Shown piece after piece: positions 46,561 through 57,200 of a stretch of 64,000 bases of DNA. Source of the DNA: Macrotrachela quadricornifera (Eukaryota > Rotifera > Eurotatoria > Philodinida > Philodinidae). The first letter of the stretch is position 1. Every line of letters starts with the position of its first letter. Both the position numbers and the translations under genes were made by a program. The notes below the pieces were generated by a model that saw only the letters and a program-made list of their open reading frames with translations, was not told the origin of the DNA and searched no databases. The stretch is taken from the NCBI GenBank assembly GCA_022393335.1, contig JAJEKB010020950.1:288557-352556 (forward strand), given 5' to 3'.

Positions 46561-48240
46561 GGAATGAACGGGATTGAGACTAGGGATTTGCTTATTGTGT
46601 CGTAAGTAAAAAAAAGATATAGTTGTGCCGTTCTAAAAATTTTAAGAAGTTTTCCGAAATCTTATCATTTTGGAAAGCATATGTTTTTTTTTCAAGTTAT
46701 TGCGGTTTCTTAAAAGAAACAATCATATAGCAATAAGTATCGCACTTAAAAAGTCATAAATGTTTGTATCTGCGTTAGAGTTCAGGATAAGAAAATATGA
46801 CATCCTAAACAACTGAATATGATTATCTATCTATAATAAGCTTGATCAGACTTGATCAAGAATAAGAAATTGAAAATTAAAGTCTGCTTCTGATAATAGT
46901 ATAACATTTGCCTATCGAGCGAACCATTTAAGGATGTGCACTCTAGCAAAATCTACAGTGTTAAAAAGCGGTTAATAGTTTTCATGACATCTTTTTTTTG
47001 ATTCTTCAACTATAAGAAAGGTTCCTCTACCAAGATTATTTTCAAAATGACAGAATTTAAGAATATGCTGTATCACAGCAAGCTTAAACTCCGTAAATTT
47101 GATTAATTTTTTCCAAAAGAATGAGTTATATGGTTGTGATTGATCATTTATTCATCAAGTTAAAAACCAACCGCATTTCATTAGTTTCATGCAATCAAGA
47201 AGACTAAGATATGATGTATTCAACTTTCAGAAAAGGATCAACGAATCCGTAAGATGAGCGTTATTTATTTGTTATTTAAGTAAATAACATTTTTATACTT
47301 AACTTTTTATGTTAATTATGAATCTGAAAAACTTTTTAATTTAAAAAAGTCTAGAGTGTATAGTGTCCAGTTCCGGGTCACAATGAACATAGATGATTAT
47401 TACCTAGGTATATGTGTGGTATTGGTTAGCTTTTGCTACCAAGATTTTATGCTTTGAAGTAATACCTTATACGATACATAATTTCGAGGGCTTTGAGAAA
47501 ACATAGTTTCTTTTGGGACAGCAGCATTCTACGTAGTTATAGCGAAAATACTAGAAAATCCTCATAATAATCAATAGTCCTTTCTGATCGTATATTGGCA
47601 TTATCCATCAAGAAAAAAGTGCTTTAGAAGTTATTGAAGTATCTACTTTTGTAGAAAAAACATTTCTGCATCTTTTGAGACATTCTTAAATTTGAATGAA
47701 TGAGCTATCGCTGAGAAAATTGCAGAATACTAGTGGCACCCTAAAAAATAGTTAAATTGAAATTCAAAATTTTAGTAGCAGCCGACTTGGTAGATCTTAT
47801 TGCAGGCCATCTCTTAATGACCTCTGGGTACTCTCAATATATAGTAGTTGATAACCTATGAATGACTCTGTTGTACAGTGCATGAAGAGGTATGAATACT
47901 CTGATAAAAGTTTAAAGTTTTTTTTTCCCTTTCTTACTATCGAGAAGTATTTTGAAGTTAGTCTTAATATATCATTGGTCTTAACATGATCGCATGGATT
48001 TCAGGAATAGGAGAATTTTGTTCTGTATTTGGTAAACTACTTGTTAGTGTTGAAATCAATTCGAAATTAACTCTAACACGAGCACATCAATTCATTCTTC
48101 AATATTGAAAATTAGAGCAGTTTTATTTCGCAAATAAAAATATTGCTTTAATACGACAACAAGAGCATTTGAATGACAACATCAAACATAACAACATGCA
48201 TATAAGTATCCTTATGTTAATATTTTATGCGCATCGAAAA
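46561..48240. other. Intergenic, nothing recognised
   Basis: AT-rich DNA between the cryptic repeat and the first two-TM gene; no open frame above background. Confidence 0.4.
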
Positions 48241-48244
48241 TTAG

Positions 48245-49606
48245 TCACTCCATAAGCATTCTACGCAATTGAATCACTTTTTTTTGAATAATTTGAACGA
48301 CATGAGGTATAATAAAGTGTAATCCAGCCGATAATCCACTAGACATACTCAAAAATGTTGTAAAGACTTCCATAGCATCAAATCGATAGTGATACGTATA
48401 AGTACATTGATTTGGTTCACAAGCATTGAAAAACATCTCATACGATACATTGCTCTTCCATGTTTCAATAAACATATTATAAGCTAACGTTTCAATTGTA
48501 TCATTAACAGAAAATCGTGTAGCTGAAGCATTCATCATTCCAGGAAGACCCGTTCGATCGCTCCATTCTTCTATAGTTTCGGCGAAACGAACGTCAAGGT
48601 TTCCTCTAAATTCGTCAATGCATTTAACTGAATAGAAACATGATAATGAAGAACGTAAGATTGTTTCCAATAGAAAACATCCACGCATCAAACCTTCAAA
48701 TGTGTAATACGGTATAGAATTGTTAAAATTTTGTGCTGGCATTGCACATGATCGACTTCGTGAACATGAACAACTTGTATTCTGATGAGGAATATCATAT
48801 TTAACAGGTATACTGTAAAATAAAGCATTTCTACCCTTGGTGTTGTCATCAATTGCTAGTTTCCAAGTAGACGAAAGTGAATCCATTAATGCATTGCCTT
48901 GTACAGTTACGCGAATCAAATCTAATGTTCGTCCAAAGGTCACTGGTATCATTGTCTGCAATCGATTAAGAGTTGCGTTTATTTCAATGGCAAATTCTGT
49001 TCGAGGTATCATTTGATATGCAATCATATTTGTAACAAGAAAATTCTCTATACTAGTAGTCACACTAAGTTCTGCCATGTCACACAATTTATTCAGACCA
49101 GCATGAAAATTGTCTCTCCAAGAGGAAAAATCTAGTGGGTTCTTAAACTTAGATATAGAGCTTTGTATTAAATAGTGTTTGAAAGCCATATCAATTATAT
49201 TCGTACTGCAAGCTTGATGAAAATAATCGATTTGAAGTTGATTGATGAATGTATCGTAAGGAATTGATATGCGCGTGCATGGACAATTTAAAGTATTTGA
49301 ATAGGACTTGAATAAATTCTCATAATCTTCTATTGTAGGATCAAATTTTGTTTTAACTATGACACGATCAATGATCGACGAATAAAACAGAATGATTATC
49401 AATGAACTTATAAGAAAAATCAGATGGATTCGAGTATAAAATTGTTGTTTACCAATGTTAATTGGATCAGTAAGAGATGATTCGAAAAAATTCAATGTCT
49501 TCATTGATTGAAGCATAGTTTTCGGAAGATTCTTAACCGATTTTCTGTTGTTAGGTGTCTCTAAAAAGGAATATGATACGATGTGATCGAGAAATTTTTC
49601 TTTCAA
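48245..49606 (-). CDS. Two-TM Cys-rich ectodomain protein, paralogue 1
   Basis: Intact single-exon frame of 453 aa. Cytosolic N-terminus with TLNFFESS; TM1 about residues 60-79 (HLIFLISSLIIILFYSSI); a large ectodomain (about 80-407) with NTLNCPCTRISIPYDTF, a HQAC motif, CSCSRSRSC, SCFYSVKC and NACEPNQCTY, and several Asn-x-Ser/Thr sites; TM2 about 409-440; and a short basic tail. The same motifs in the same order occur in the next two genes upstream, so this is a tandem family. No Pfam domain recognised. Topology recalls two-TM ligand-gated channels (DEG/ENaC, P2X), but I see no signature residues of either, so no function is assigned. Confidence 0.75.
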   Translation of the reverse strand: MKEKFLDHIVSYSFLETPNNRKSVKNLPKTMLQSMKTLNFFESSLTDPINIGKQQFYTRIHLIFLISSLIIILFYSSIIDRVIVKTKFDPTIEDYENLFKSYSNTLNCPCTRISIPYDTFINQLQIDYFHQACSTNIIDMAFKHYLIQSSISKFKNPLDFSSWRDNFHAGLNKLCDMAELSVTTSIENFLVTNMIAYQMIPRTEFAIEINATLNRLQTMIPVTFGRTLDLIRVTVQGNALMDSLSSTWKLAIDDNTKGRNALFYSIPVKYDIPHQNTSCSCSRSRSCAMPAQNFNNSIPYYTFEGLMRGCFLLETILRSSLSCFYSVKCIDEFRGNLDVRFAETIEEWSDRTGLPGMMNASATRFSVNDTIETLAYNMFIETWKSNVSYEMFFNACEPNQCTYTYHYRFDAMEVFTTFLSMSSGLSAGLHFIIPHVVQIIQKKVIQLRRMLME

Positions 49607-49629
49607 TGCTTTTGCTCATTGAATACATC

Positions 49630-50012
49630 AATGTAAAAGAGAGCCTACATCTTTGAATTTGTTGTGTTATTTCATCGATTTTCATTGATTTTCATTGTCT
49701 TGACATACTGTTGAAACAAAATAAATACGATATTGACAATCAGCATGAAAAATCCCATCTAATCGTACATATTTTAGCAAAAAATGTTTTTTCTCCGTGA
49801 TACTTTCTTAGGTGACTTTCCGCAGAAAAAACATTTTTGCTAAAATATATATGATCAGATGAAATTTTTCATGCTAATTGCCAATATTGTATTTATTTTG
49901 CTTCAACAGTATCTTAAGACAATGAAAATCACTAAAAAATGTTGATTTTCTACAAAAAAAAACGATGAAATAGTACAACAAATTTGTAGATGTAGGTTCT
50001 CTTTCGCATCAG
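49630..50012. mobile_element. Palindromic element between paralogues 1 and 2
   Basis: The arms (about 49630-49812 and 49822-50012) are reverse complements. Paired phrases include AGAGAGCCTACATC / GATGTAGGTTCTCT, AACAAAATAAATACGATATTG and its partner near 49885, and TTTTAGCAAAAAATGTTTTTTCT with TGCTAAAA near 49840. The loop is only ~10-20 bp. No ORF. Confidence 0.8.
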
Positions 50013-50134
50013 TGGGAAAATTTTTCTCGATCCTCTGATATATACGATGAAAAATTTAACAATATGTTCAAGTACAGATGATACATCATTTGTAGGATGA
50101 ATTTTCTTGTTTCTTCTTTAAAAAGTGAAGTAAC

Positions 50135-50325
50135 CCTTAAAGTTCATATTGATACAATTTCATAAGTAGGCTTGACTCCTCTCGTACGCTGGAATAATAA
50201 GAATAATAACGACCCATAGGCTTATCGCCCGTTGGGACCGGCCGTGGTAGGATGATGTTACTGAGGTTTGAATACAGTACCTTATGGGTGCGTGTGAAGC
50301 AACGTAACCACTCAACTATGGCCAC
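50135..50325 (-). repeat. tRNA-derived SINE-like element
   Basis: On the minus strand from 50325: GTGGCCATAGTTGAGTGGTT is an A-box/D-arm-like start of class II tRNA type, followed about 35 nt later by GTATTCAAACCTC (50275-50263), which fits a degenerate pol III B box. The 5' half matches the fragment at 13.9 kb. A GC-rich tail (CGGCCGGTCCCAACGGGCG, then TAAGCCTATGGGTCG) follows. The acceptor stem does not close, so this is not a functional tRNA gene. Confidence 0.55.
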
Positions 50326-50804
50326 CTATACGTAGGAATGATGCTCGATTTTCTCACAGAATATCGTTTAAAATATATACTTTTGTTTTTGCTTGATTGT
50401 GCGTATCGACATTCCTCCTGCGGAAAATAGCAAAAAATTTCCAATATATCTGCTTTTCGAACGTATCACAGTTTTTATATTGAAATTATTTTGCCATAGA
50501 TATTATCATTTACAGATTATTCTTTAATCATAAGAAAACTGCATCATTTGGAGGTAGTGTTCTTTTGCCATGGTATTTCATTTTGAAGAGGGATATTTAC
50601 GTATATGAGAAGTTAGTTGAATCAATATGAGAGCGTATCTTGAGATAAGAAAAAATCAAACAATGATGGGTTATTTTTGCAGATCACAATAAAATTACGA
50701 ATTAATATTAGTACAAAAATTTTTGCATTTTCTTAACCTAATACAAGAACGATTCTCCTCTTTCAAAAAAAATTCATTGAAATCAATAAACAACATATCA
50801 ATGA

Positions 50805-52225
50805 CTAATGGCAGTACTCACCGGAAGCAACGTTTCGATTATGCCATCTTTTGCGAAGAAAGAGAATGATCCCTCCGATCAATGGTATAACTAATCGAAG
50901 ACCGCGATTCAATCCACTACAAATTGACATCAGTAGCAGAATAGCGACGATGATATCACGTCGTGTATTGATTGTATATGAACAACTAATAGGTGCGCAT
51001 TCTTTGAAGAATAAATCGTAGCGTTGTTCGCTGAGAATGGACGTTTCGACAAACATCTCTTCCATCAAGGTTCTTACAGTTCCATTAAATCGAGTTAAAA
51101 TCGATCTTTTCAGTGGTTGAATGATTGGTAGATATTCATCGTGAATCATACACGAATATGTGTCACGTATATTTTTAATGTAGCTATCATTATACCACCA
51201 GTTTATATCAGAATTCAAGTATCCCAAAATAGGAATGCAAGTTGTATCGAGTTCATCAAAAACTTGCGGGAAGTTATACCAAGTTGATCCATTAATAAAA
51301 ACGATAGACTTCAATCGACATGAATTTTCTATGCTGCAAGCACATGTACTGACGAGAAATACTTCTATTGAACCATATGAATGGATTATCGTTGCATCCG
51401 TATAAATGTTTGGATCCTCTACATTAACTATGCCATTGCCATCAATTGTTATTTCGAAATTAACATTGGTTCCTGACATAAATGAATTAAGCAAAGAAGC
51501 AATTTCAAGCCAATTTAACATATGTCCAAAACTGTTGCGTACTTCATTCATAAATGATTTGGCCAATGCTTCAGTCTGTTGAAGGAATACTGATCGAGAC
51601 AGAAGATGATTATTAATAAACTGTGTATTGCTGAAAACACGTTGACTATCAGCAATGCTGACTTTAGTCAAAGAGCAAAACGTTCCGAGTAATTGGAAAT
51701 AGGACGCACCCATAACACGAAAATCGCGTGCAAATTCTGTCTCACTCGAAACAGGTACAAGATTCGGATCGAATAATGACAAATAATTAAGCCATTCTGG
51801 GAAACTAAATCACTGGAACATACTTGATGATAAGTAAACGTTACATCGAGAAATGCACTATAAGGAATGGAAATATGGCGACAAGGACATTGAATAGTTG
51901 TTGAATATTTATTGAATAATGTTTGATAGATTTCAAGAGAAGGATTCGTAATTGTTATGATTTGATTTTGTTCAGATATAAATATATAAATACCAATACC
52001 AATTGTTCCAATAATCATAAAACCAATGAAGAGTCGAGTTAGAAAATATTCACGTTTTAGATTTGTTTGTGTTCTAACACTTTTACTTTCAAATAGATTC
52101 AAAGTACTGACTAATTGATAAATAATGGTTGGTAGACGATGAATACGATCGATCAATGTCAGTTCTAAAAGAGAATCAAATTCAACATGGTACGTAGAAT
52201 ACTTTAAAAAAACTAGACAAAACAA
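50805..52225 (-). pseudogene. Two-TM Cys-rich ectodomain protein, paralogue 2, frameshifted
   Basis: Two overlapping frames make up one family member. 52225-51790 encodes the cytosolic start with STLNLFESKS, TM1 (LFIGFMIIGTIGIGIYIF), then TIQCPCRHISIPYSAFL and YHQVCSSDLVSQ. The continuation, from 51798 down to 50805, has EWLNYLSLFDPNLVP, TCACSIENSC, FFKECAPISCSYT, TM2 and a basic tail. Paralogue 3 has ITQEW at the junction, so one G is missing near 51799-51801. The C-terminus ends GEYCH just past a GGTGAGT donor, so a small last exon may exist. Either a young pseudogene or an indel in the assembly. Confidence 0.7.
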
Positions 52226-52889
52226 TAAATAAATGTCTAGACATTTTTCTATTTAATTCATGCCAAATACTAGTCTGAAACTCGATTCAATAAGTACATA
52301 CTACCATAATTATCGTACAACTACCAACATTTGGCTAGAAATGATTGCATTGTCGGTATGAGCAACAACTGGCATTGTATAAGGAAAGGCAATCATCGCA
52401 TATCTAATCGAGTATTTGATCACTAGTATCATGGATATATTCAATCATAGTTTTCTTTTAATTATTCAAGTTTTTTTTGTGATCGTTAACGCCTATACTT
52501 GGCTCATACAGGTCATTTTTCAAATCACTTCTCAAGGAATTGTCATAGTTGAGCAAAAATGAATTAGTTGAACTTCAAAAAGCGTCATATAAGGGAACAG
52601 AAATATGCCGGATAAGAGTAATTATTATGGATTACATGTTAAGGATAGATAGTGTTAGCTTAATACTCTTTTATACTTCCTCATCTCAGCCGATGTTGAA
52701 TAGAATCGATTGTCGATCAACGCTATTCGTAAAATTGAACACTTCAGTTCTCACTTTCGGATAGATTATAGTCCTCCTATATGAGTCAGTGAATTAATGT
52801 GTTTTTAAATGGTTAGGTGATATTACTATAAGTAGCTTGTCTTGAATTCGTCTATTGACGTAAGTTTATACATAATGTACGAACATTGA

Positions 52890-54245
52890 TTACAAAATAT
52901 AGTTTGTCATATACTTACGATCTGGTCGTGTAGTGATTGAATTATTTTGAATGTTTTCATTTGGATTGATCTTATTTTTCCGACGAAAAATAAATTTTGC
53001 AATAAACTGTGCAGTTACACTTAAAATGAAAGAAAGTGCGCCAAAACTTGCGATCATTGTCGTAATGATGAACAAAGTAGAGAATCGATGTGTATAAGAA
53101 TAAGTGCAGTATGTAGGACTGCATTGTACATAAAATGAATTGAAGATAATCTGAGTTTTTAATTCATCGATCATTAAATTATCAAGAAGTGTTTGCACAG
53201 TTGCATTAGCTGGAAAACCTCGATTTGAATGATTGGATAGTACTTCAATTGTTTGTATTGATGAATTATGTAGAAGATGAAAACATGTTGAATTATAATA
53301 ACATTCAAATGTAGAAGCGAGTGTTGCATCTACAATATAACAATCAACTATCATTCCTGGTATTGCTATTGATTGATTTTCAATATTGTTGATAGTTGCT
53401 GAACGGGGACAACCATTGATATTCAAACATGAACAATTGTTGGATATGATAGGTAACATTCTCGGTTTTGCCCATTGTCCATCGGTTGAATTTGCATAAC
53501 CAGGATAAAAATTGGTTCCTAAAGCAGATATAAATTGATTTCCAGCTGTTGTCTGTCGAAGACTAAGTAAACTACGCGCTAGCAATGCTTTTGACAAAGA
53601 AATATAATTGTTGAGACTTTCTTCTGCTTGTTGTTGAAGTACACTGTCTGATATTGCATTGACAGTAATGATACGTGATGCATGAAAATTGGCCAGAGCA
53701 TCGTTTAATGTACTCTTGCTGACATTACAAAAACCTGCAATTGTTTGCCAGAAAAAACTCAGATAATATCGAATATCATCCGAATGATATGTTGAAGCAT
53801 TTTTTTCTCGAAATATTGAATTGATCCATTCTTGTGTAATAAACTCACTTGAACAAACTTGATGAAATTCAGCATGAACTTCGACAAATTTTTCATGACT
53901 AATTCCAGTTTTCGAACATGGACAACTAAGAGTGCTTGCATATTTGCTCATGAGATATGTGAATCGAGTAGCTATGGGTGAATATTCAATAACATTTTCT
54001 GTTCGAAGAACAAATGCAGCAATGACTCCAATAATAAGAAGAAGACCAGACAATGATAAAATGTATATACGGGTTGAAAGTCGTTCTTTTGGAACACTTT
54101 GAGCATTAGACGAGTGGTTTTCAAAGAGATTCAGACGAAGAAATGAACTCCACAAAGGCTTCACTAGATTCTTAAGCATCGATACGATATTCTTAAATCT
54201 AAAAAGCGAAAATATTCTGAAACACAAACTGAAAGTAGTATTCAA
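52890..54245 (-). CDS. Two-TM Cys-rich ectodomain protein, paralogue 3
   Basis: Intact frame of 451 aa; Met23 (MLKNLVKPLW) is the more likely start by comparison with its paralogues. It has LRLNLFENHSS, TM1 about residues 60-80 (YILSLSGLLLIIGVIAAFVL), STLSCPCSKTGISHEKF, FHQVCSSEFITQEW, NNCSCLNINGC, STFECYYNSTC, YVQCSPTYCTYSYTHRF and TM2 about 398-425. The tail FIFRRKNK is basic. A GTAAGTATA donor follows RPD near the end, so the last ~9 residues may be replaced by a downstream exon. Function unknown; same family as the 48.2-kb and 50.8-kb genes. Confidence 0.75.
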   Translation of the reverse strand: MNTTFSLCFRIFSLFRFKNIVSMLKNLVKPLWSSFLRLNLFENHSSNAQSVPKERLSTRIYILSLSGLLLIIGVIAAFVLRTENVIEYSPIATRFTYLMSKYASTLSCPCSKTGISHEKFVEVHAEFHQVCSSEFITQEWINSIFREKNASTYHSDDIRYYLSFFWQTIAGFCNVSKSTLNDALANFHASRIITVNAISDSVLQQQAEESLNNYISLSKALLARSLLSLRQTTAGNQFISALGTNFYPGYANSTDGQWAKPRMLPIISNNCSCLNINGCPRSATINNIENQSIAIPGMIVDCYIVDATLASTFECYYNSTCFHLLHNSSIQTIEVLSNHSNRGFPANATVQTLLDNLMIDELKTQIIFNSFYVQCSPTYCTYSYTHRFSTLFIITTMIASFGALSFILSVTAQFIAKFIFRRKNKINPNENIQNNSITTRPDRKYMTNYIL

Positions 54246-57200
54246 GTATTGAGGATGAGACTTTTAGTCATTTCGTCAATCCGATACGGATATCGTTACA
54301 TATTTTGTATCATAGACAGCGACATATTACTTTGGAACTTGAATAATCAAAGAATAGATTTTTTTTCAAGGTCATACTTGAGAGGAACTGATTACTGTAT
54401 TTGTGTTCCAATAGACATTAACATATTAGTCATAGGATATTAAGTAACAGTAGGTACATCGTGTTTCACATTTTCATCATGTTGGAATTACATTAAAAGG
54501 TTTTTAGTAGAAAACATGTGAATTTTGTTGCTCGATTCAGGGAAAGGATTGCCTTGAATCAGTCTGAGTTGACGTAGTTCAACTCGAGACCTAACAGATG
54601 TAATCTTCTAGATTTTTCAGGTTTTTAATAATCAAGTAAAAAAAATATCAAAGAAAAACGTAAAATGTACTACATAATCAATTCGAATACCTTTCATGAT
54701 TATGTAAGTTACTTATGGTCAAACAAAGTTACTTCCAAACTGCGTAAACTTCAAATTTGGCCCTTACGTATGCATTCACATTTTATTCATCATTCTAAAG
54801 GCTTATCCCATCTGAACACACATAAGTAAATATGTAATAGTGCTATGTCAGTTGGCTGAGATGAAACAGCTCATTCACATCAACTTCTCCTAATACCGAT
54901 TCTTCGATTTCGCTCTGGCGGATTGTAGAGCTATCACACGTCTATTGCTGAAGTGTCATTGAATTAAAGAGAACCTCAAGTTTTAGCCAATTTTCGAAGC
55001 ACAACTCTTTTCCAGTAATACTTAACATTCCTTGAAAATCTATGGCGACTGATGGTAGATATTCTTTCAACACTTAGCAGCACTTTATACTCTTCCATGA
55101 GATAACCGTTCTGAGAGTTATGGATACTACCATATGATGATTCTTCAGGATCTGTGGCTACCTTCTACTCGATTGACATGTATGTTGACACGAAGAAGCT
55201 GAAAATCATTAAATTTTTCCTCACTTTAGAAACACTTTAAAATACAAGTACCATTAGAGTACATTACTATTCTGGTATGAATTTGTTAGGATCTCATTCT
55301 TTTTAGAGATAAAACTTTCGAAGTGTTCAGTTTTCACCATTCAATACAGAACCATATTTCGTATTAGTTGAACTATTTCAGAATTATATAATGCCATTTA
55401 TAAAAGAGTTTTAATGATCGTTTATGAATTAGATTTATTTCGATCAAGCTCTTATAGTCTCTTCTAAAGGCTTAATTACAGATTCTAATACACGATAATC
55501 AGGTTATCTAGTACAGAAATTGTGAAAACATGTTCACTTTTCTGTATCTTGTATATTGGTCAAGATTATGAGAGCAGATAGATTTATGGGAATACCTGCT
55601 TTTTTCTTTCGATCAAACTTACTTTTAGACGGCTCAAATATGGATGTTTCTTTATGGAAGTATTCCATTTAAATATTTGATAAATTCTTATATATATATA
55701 ATAGAAAACCGAGCCCTGGAACACGTTAGTATCAAAAGAGTACATGTGATATTTCTGAAAATTCTCTCAAATCTAAATAGAGAATGAAAAAATCAATTAT
55801 ACTGGAATCATTTAAATACGACAGAGCACTTTAGAAAAACTATTATTTTCTAGTTAAACTTTTATATCATCCAAAAAGGAAAATTCATGATCAATGCCAC
55901 GGGTTTATACTTACAAGAGATCTAACGTAAGTCAAAAGCGAAATTTTTTTTCAAACTATATGGCGTACCCCAGGTACAGACAAACTCAAGGCCAAACAAA
56001 TATTCTGATTTATATACAAATGAAATTGAAGACAAATCTGGTGAAACCAAAAATAATGACACCACAACTCCTTGTTTCTTGGCTGTAGCTAATGTCAAAA
56101 TAAATTCTACAAATGGGATGGAATTAGTGAGGGAATTCGTGAAAATTTGAATTCGCAGTCGATTCTGAACTTTTCAGCGTATATCTTGTGATTTCTGACT
56201 ATAGTTAAGAAAAAAGGAAAGTAAGCCGTCTTAAATATTACAAAATTTTACGATCAATTACTTTGTACAACAAAAAAAATTCCTGTTGAATATTTTCCTC
56301 CAAATAATAATACTTTTCTAGAATATTCAATAAATTTCATATATTTCTTCGAATATTAATATAGATGTCACTATTATACAACATCTTTAAAAGTCACGAA
56401 TACTATCTCATCCTATCCATTGTTGGTGTTTATAAATAGACAGAAATATTCTAGAGATTACTTAGAGAACATATCAGTAAATAAATGGAAAAATATTTTA
56501 TCTTCGTTGCACATACATTTTGATGTAGTTTTAGAAATATATGTAATCAGGCGCTACTACATAGAAATAATTCAAAAACATCTATATACCGCCTGCTGCA
56601 AATATGAGCATTATTTTATCTTTCTTTTTCTTTTTCTCTATACTCGAGAATAAATATAAATTAAATATTTAATTTTAAAAAAGAAAGAAAAGAGAAATGT
56701 TTATTCCTAAAACAACAGATGGAATAAAGAATTGTAAGGGAAGTTAGCAGCCGATTCGACTATTTTTCATAGATTCACCTAAGAAATTTATGTTCTCTTT
56801 GTGATGATGTGTACAAGGCATATACCATACGATAGAGCTTGAAATACTGCATCGATTGCTGCGCTTTTGAGAGATAGCTTAAGTTGTGAGGCGAATCGCC
56901 ATGAAAGATACTCGAATTGGCTGCTAGCTTTCCTTATATAATATAGAATATAGGTTGATTTTATTTTTATTTCTAACAAAAAAATAGATAAATCACTAAT
57001 ATAACATCAGAACATGCCAATTAAAAATGTAAATCTATAGAAATCTTTCGTATTCATAAGAGTAATGATATTAAATCTATCAAATGTTAAAAAAAAATAT
57101 GAATGATTACAATTATATTAGTTAGAGAAGTAGCTTTACCTCTCTCTGGCCCTGACTACTAGGAAAATTACAAGGTATGTTTAGTGTTCCAACCAGTGTA

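Noticed and set aside
50137..50325. Short minus-strand frame of 62 codons
   Set aside because: Overlaps the SINE-like sequence and shows pol III box features rather than protein motifs.
50235..50325. Possible functional tRNA gene
   Set aside because: Acceptor arm does not pair, B box is degenerate and a similar truncated copy exists, so SINE-like is more likely.
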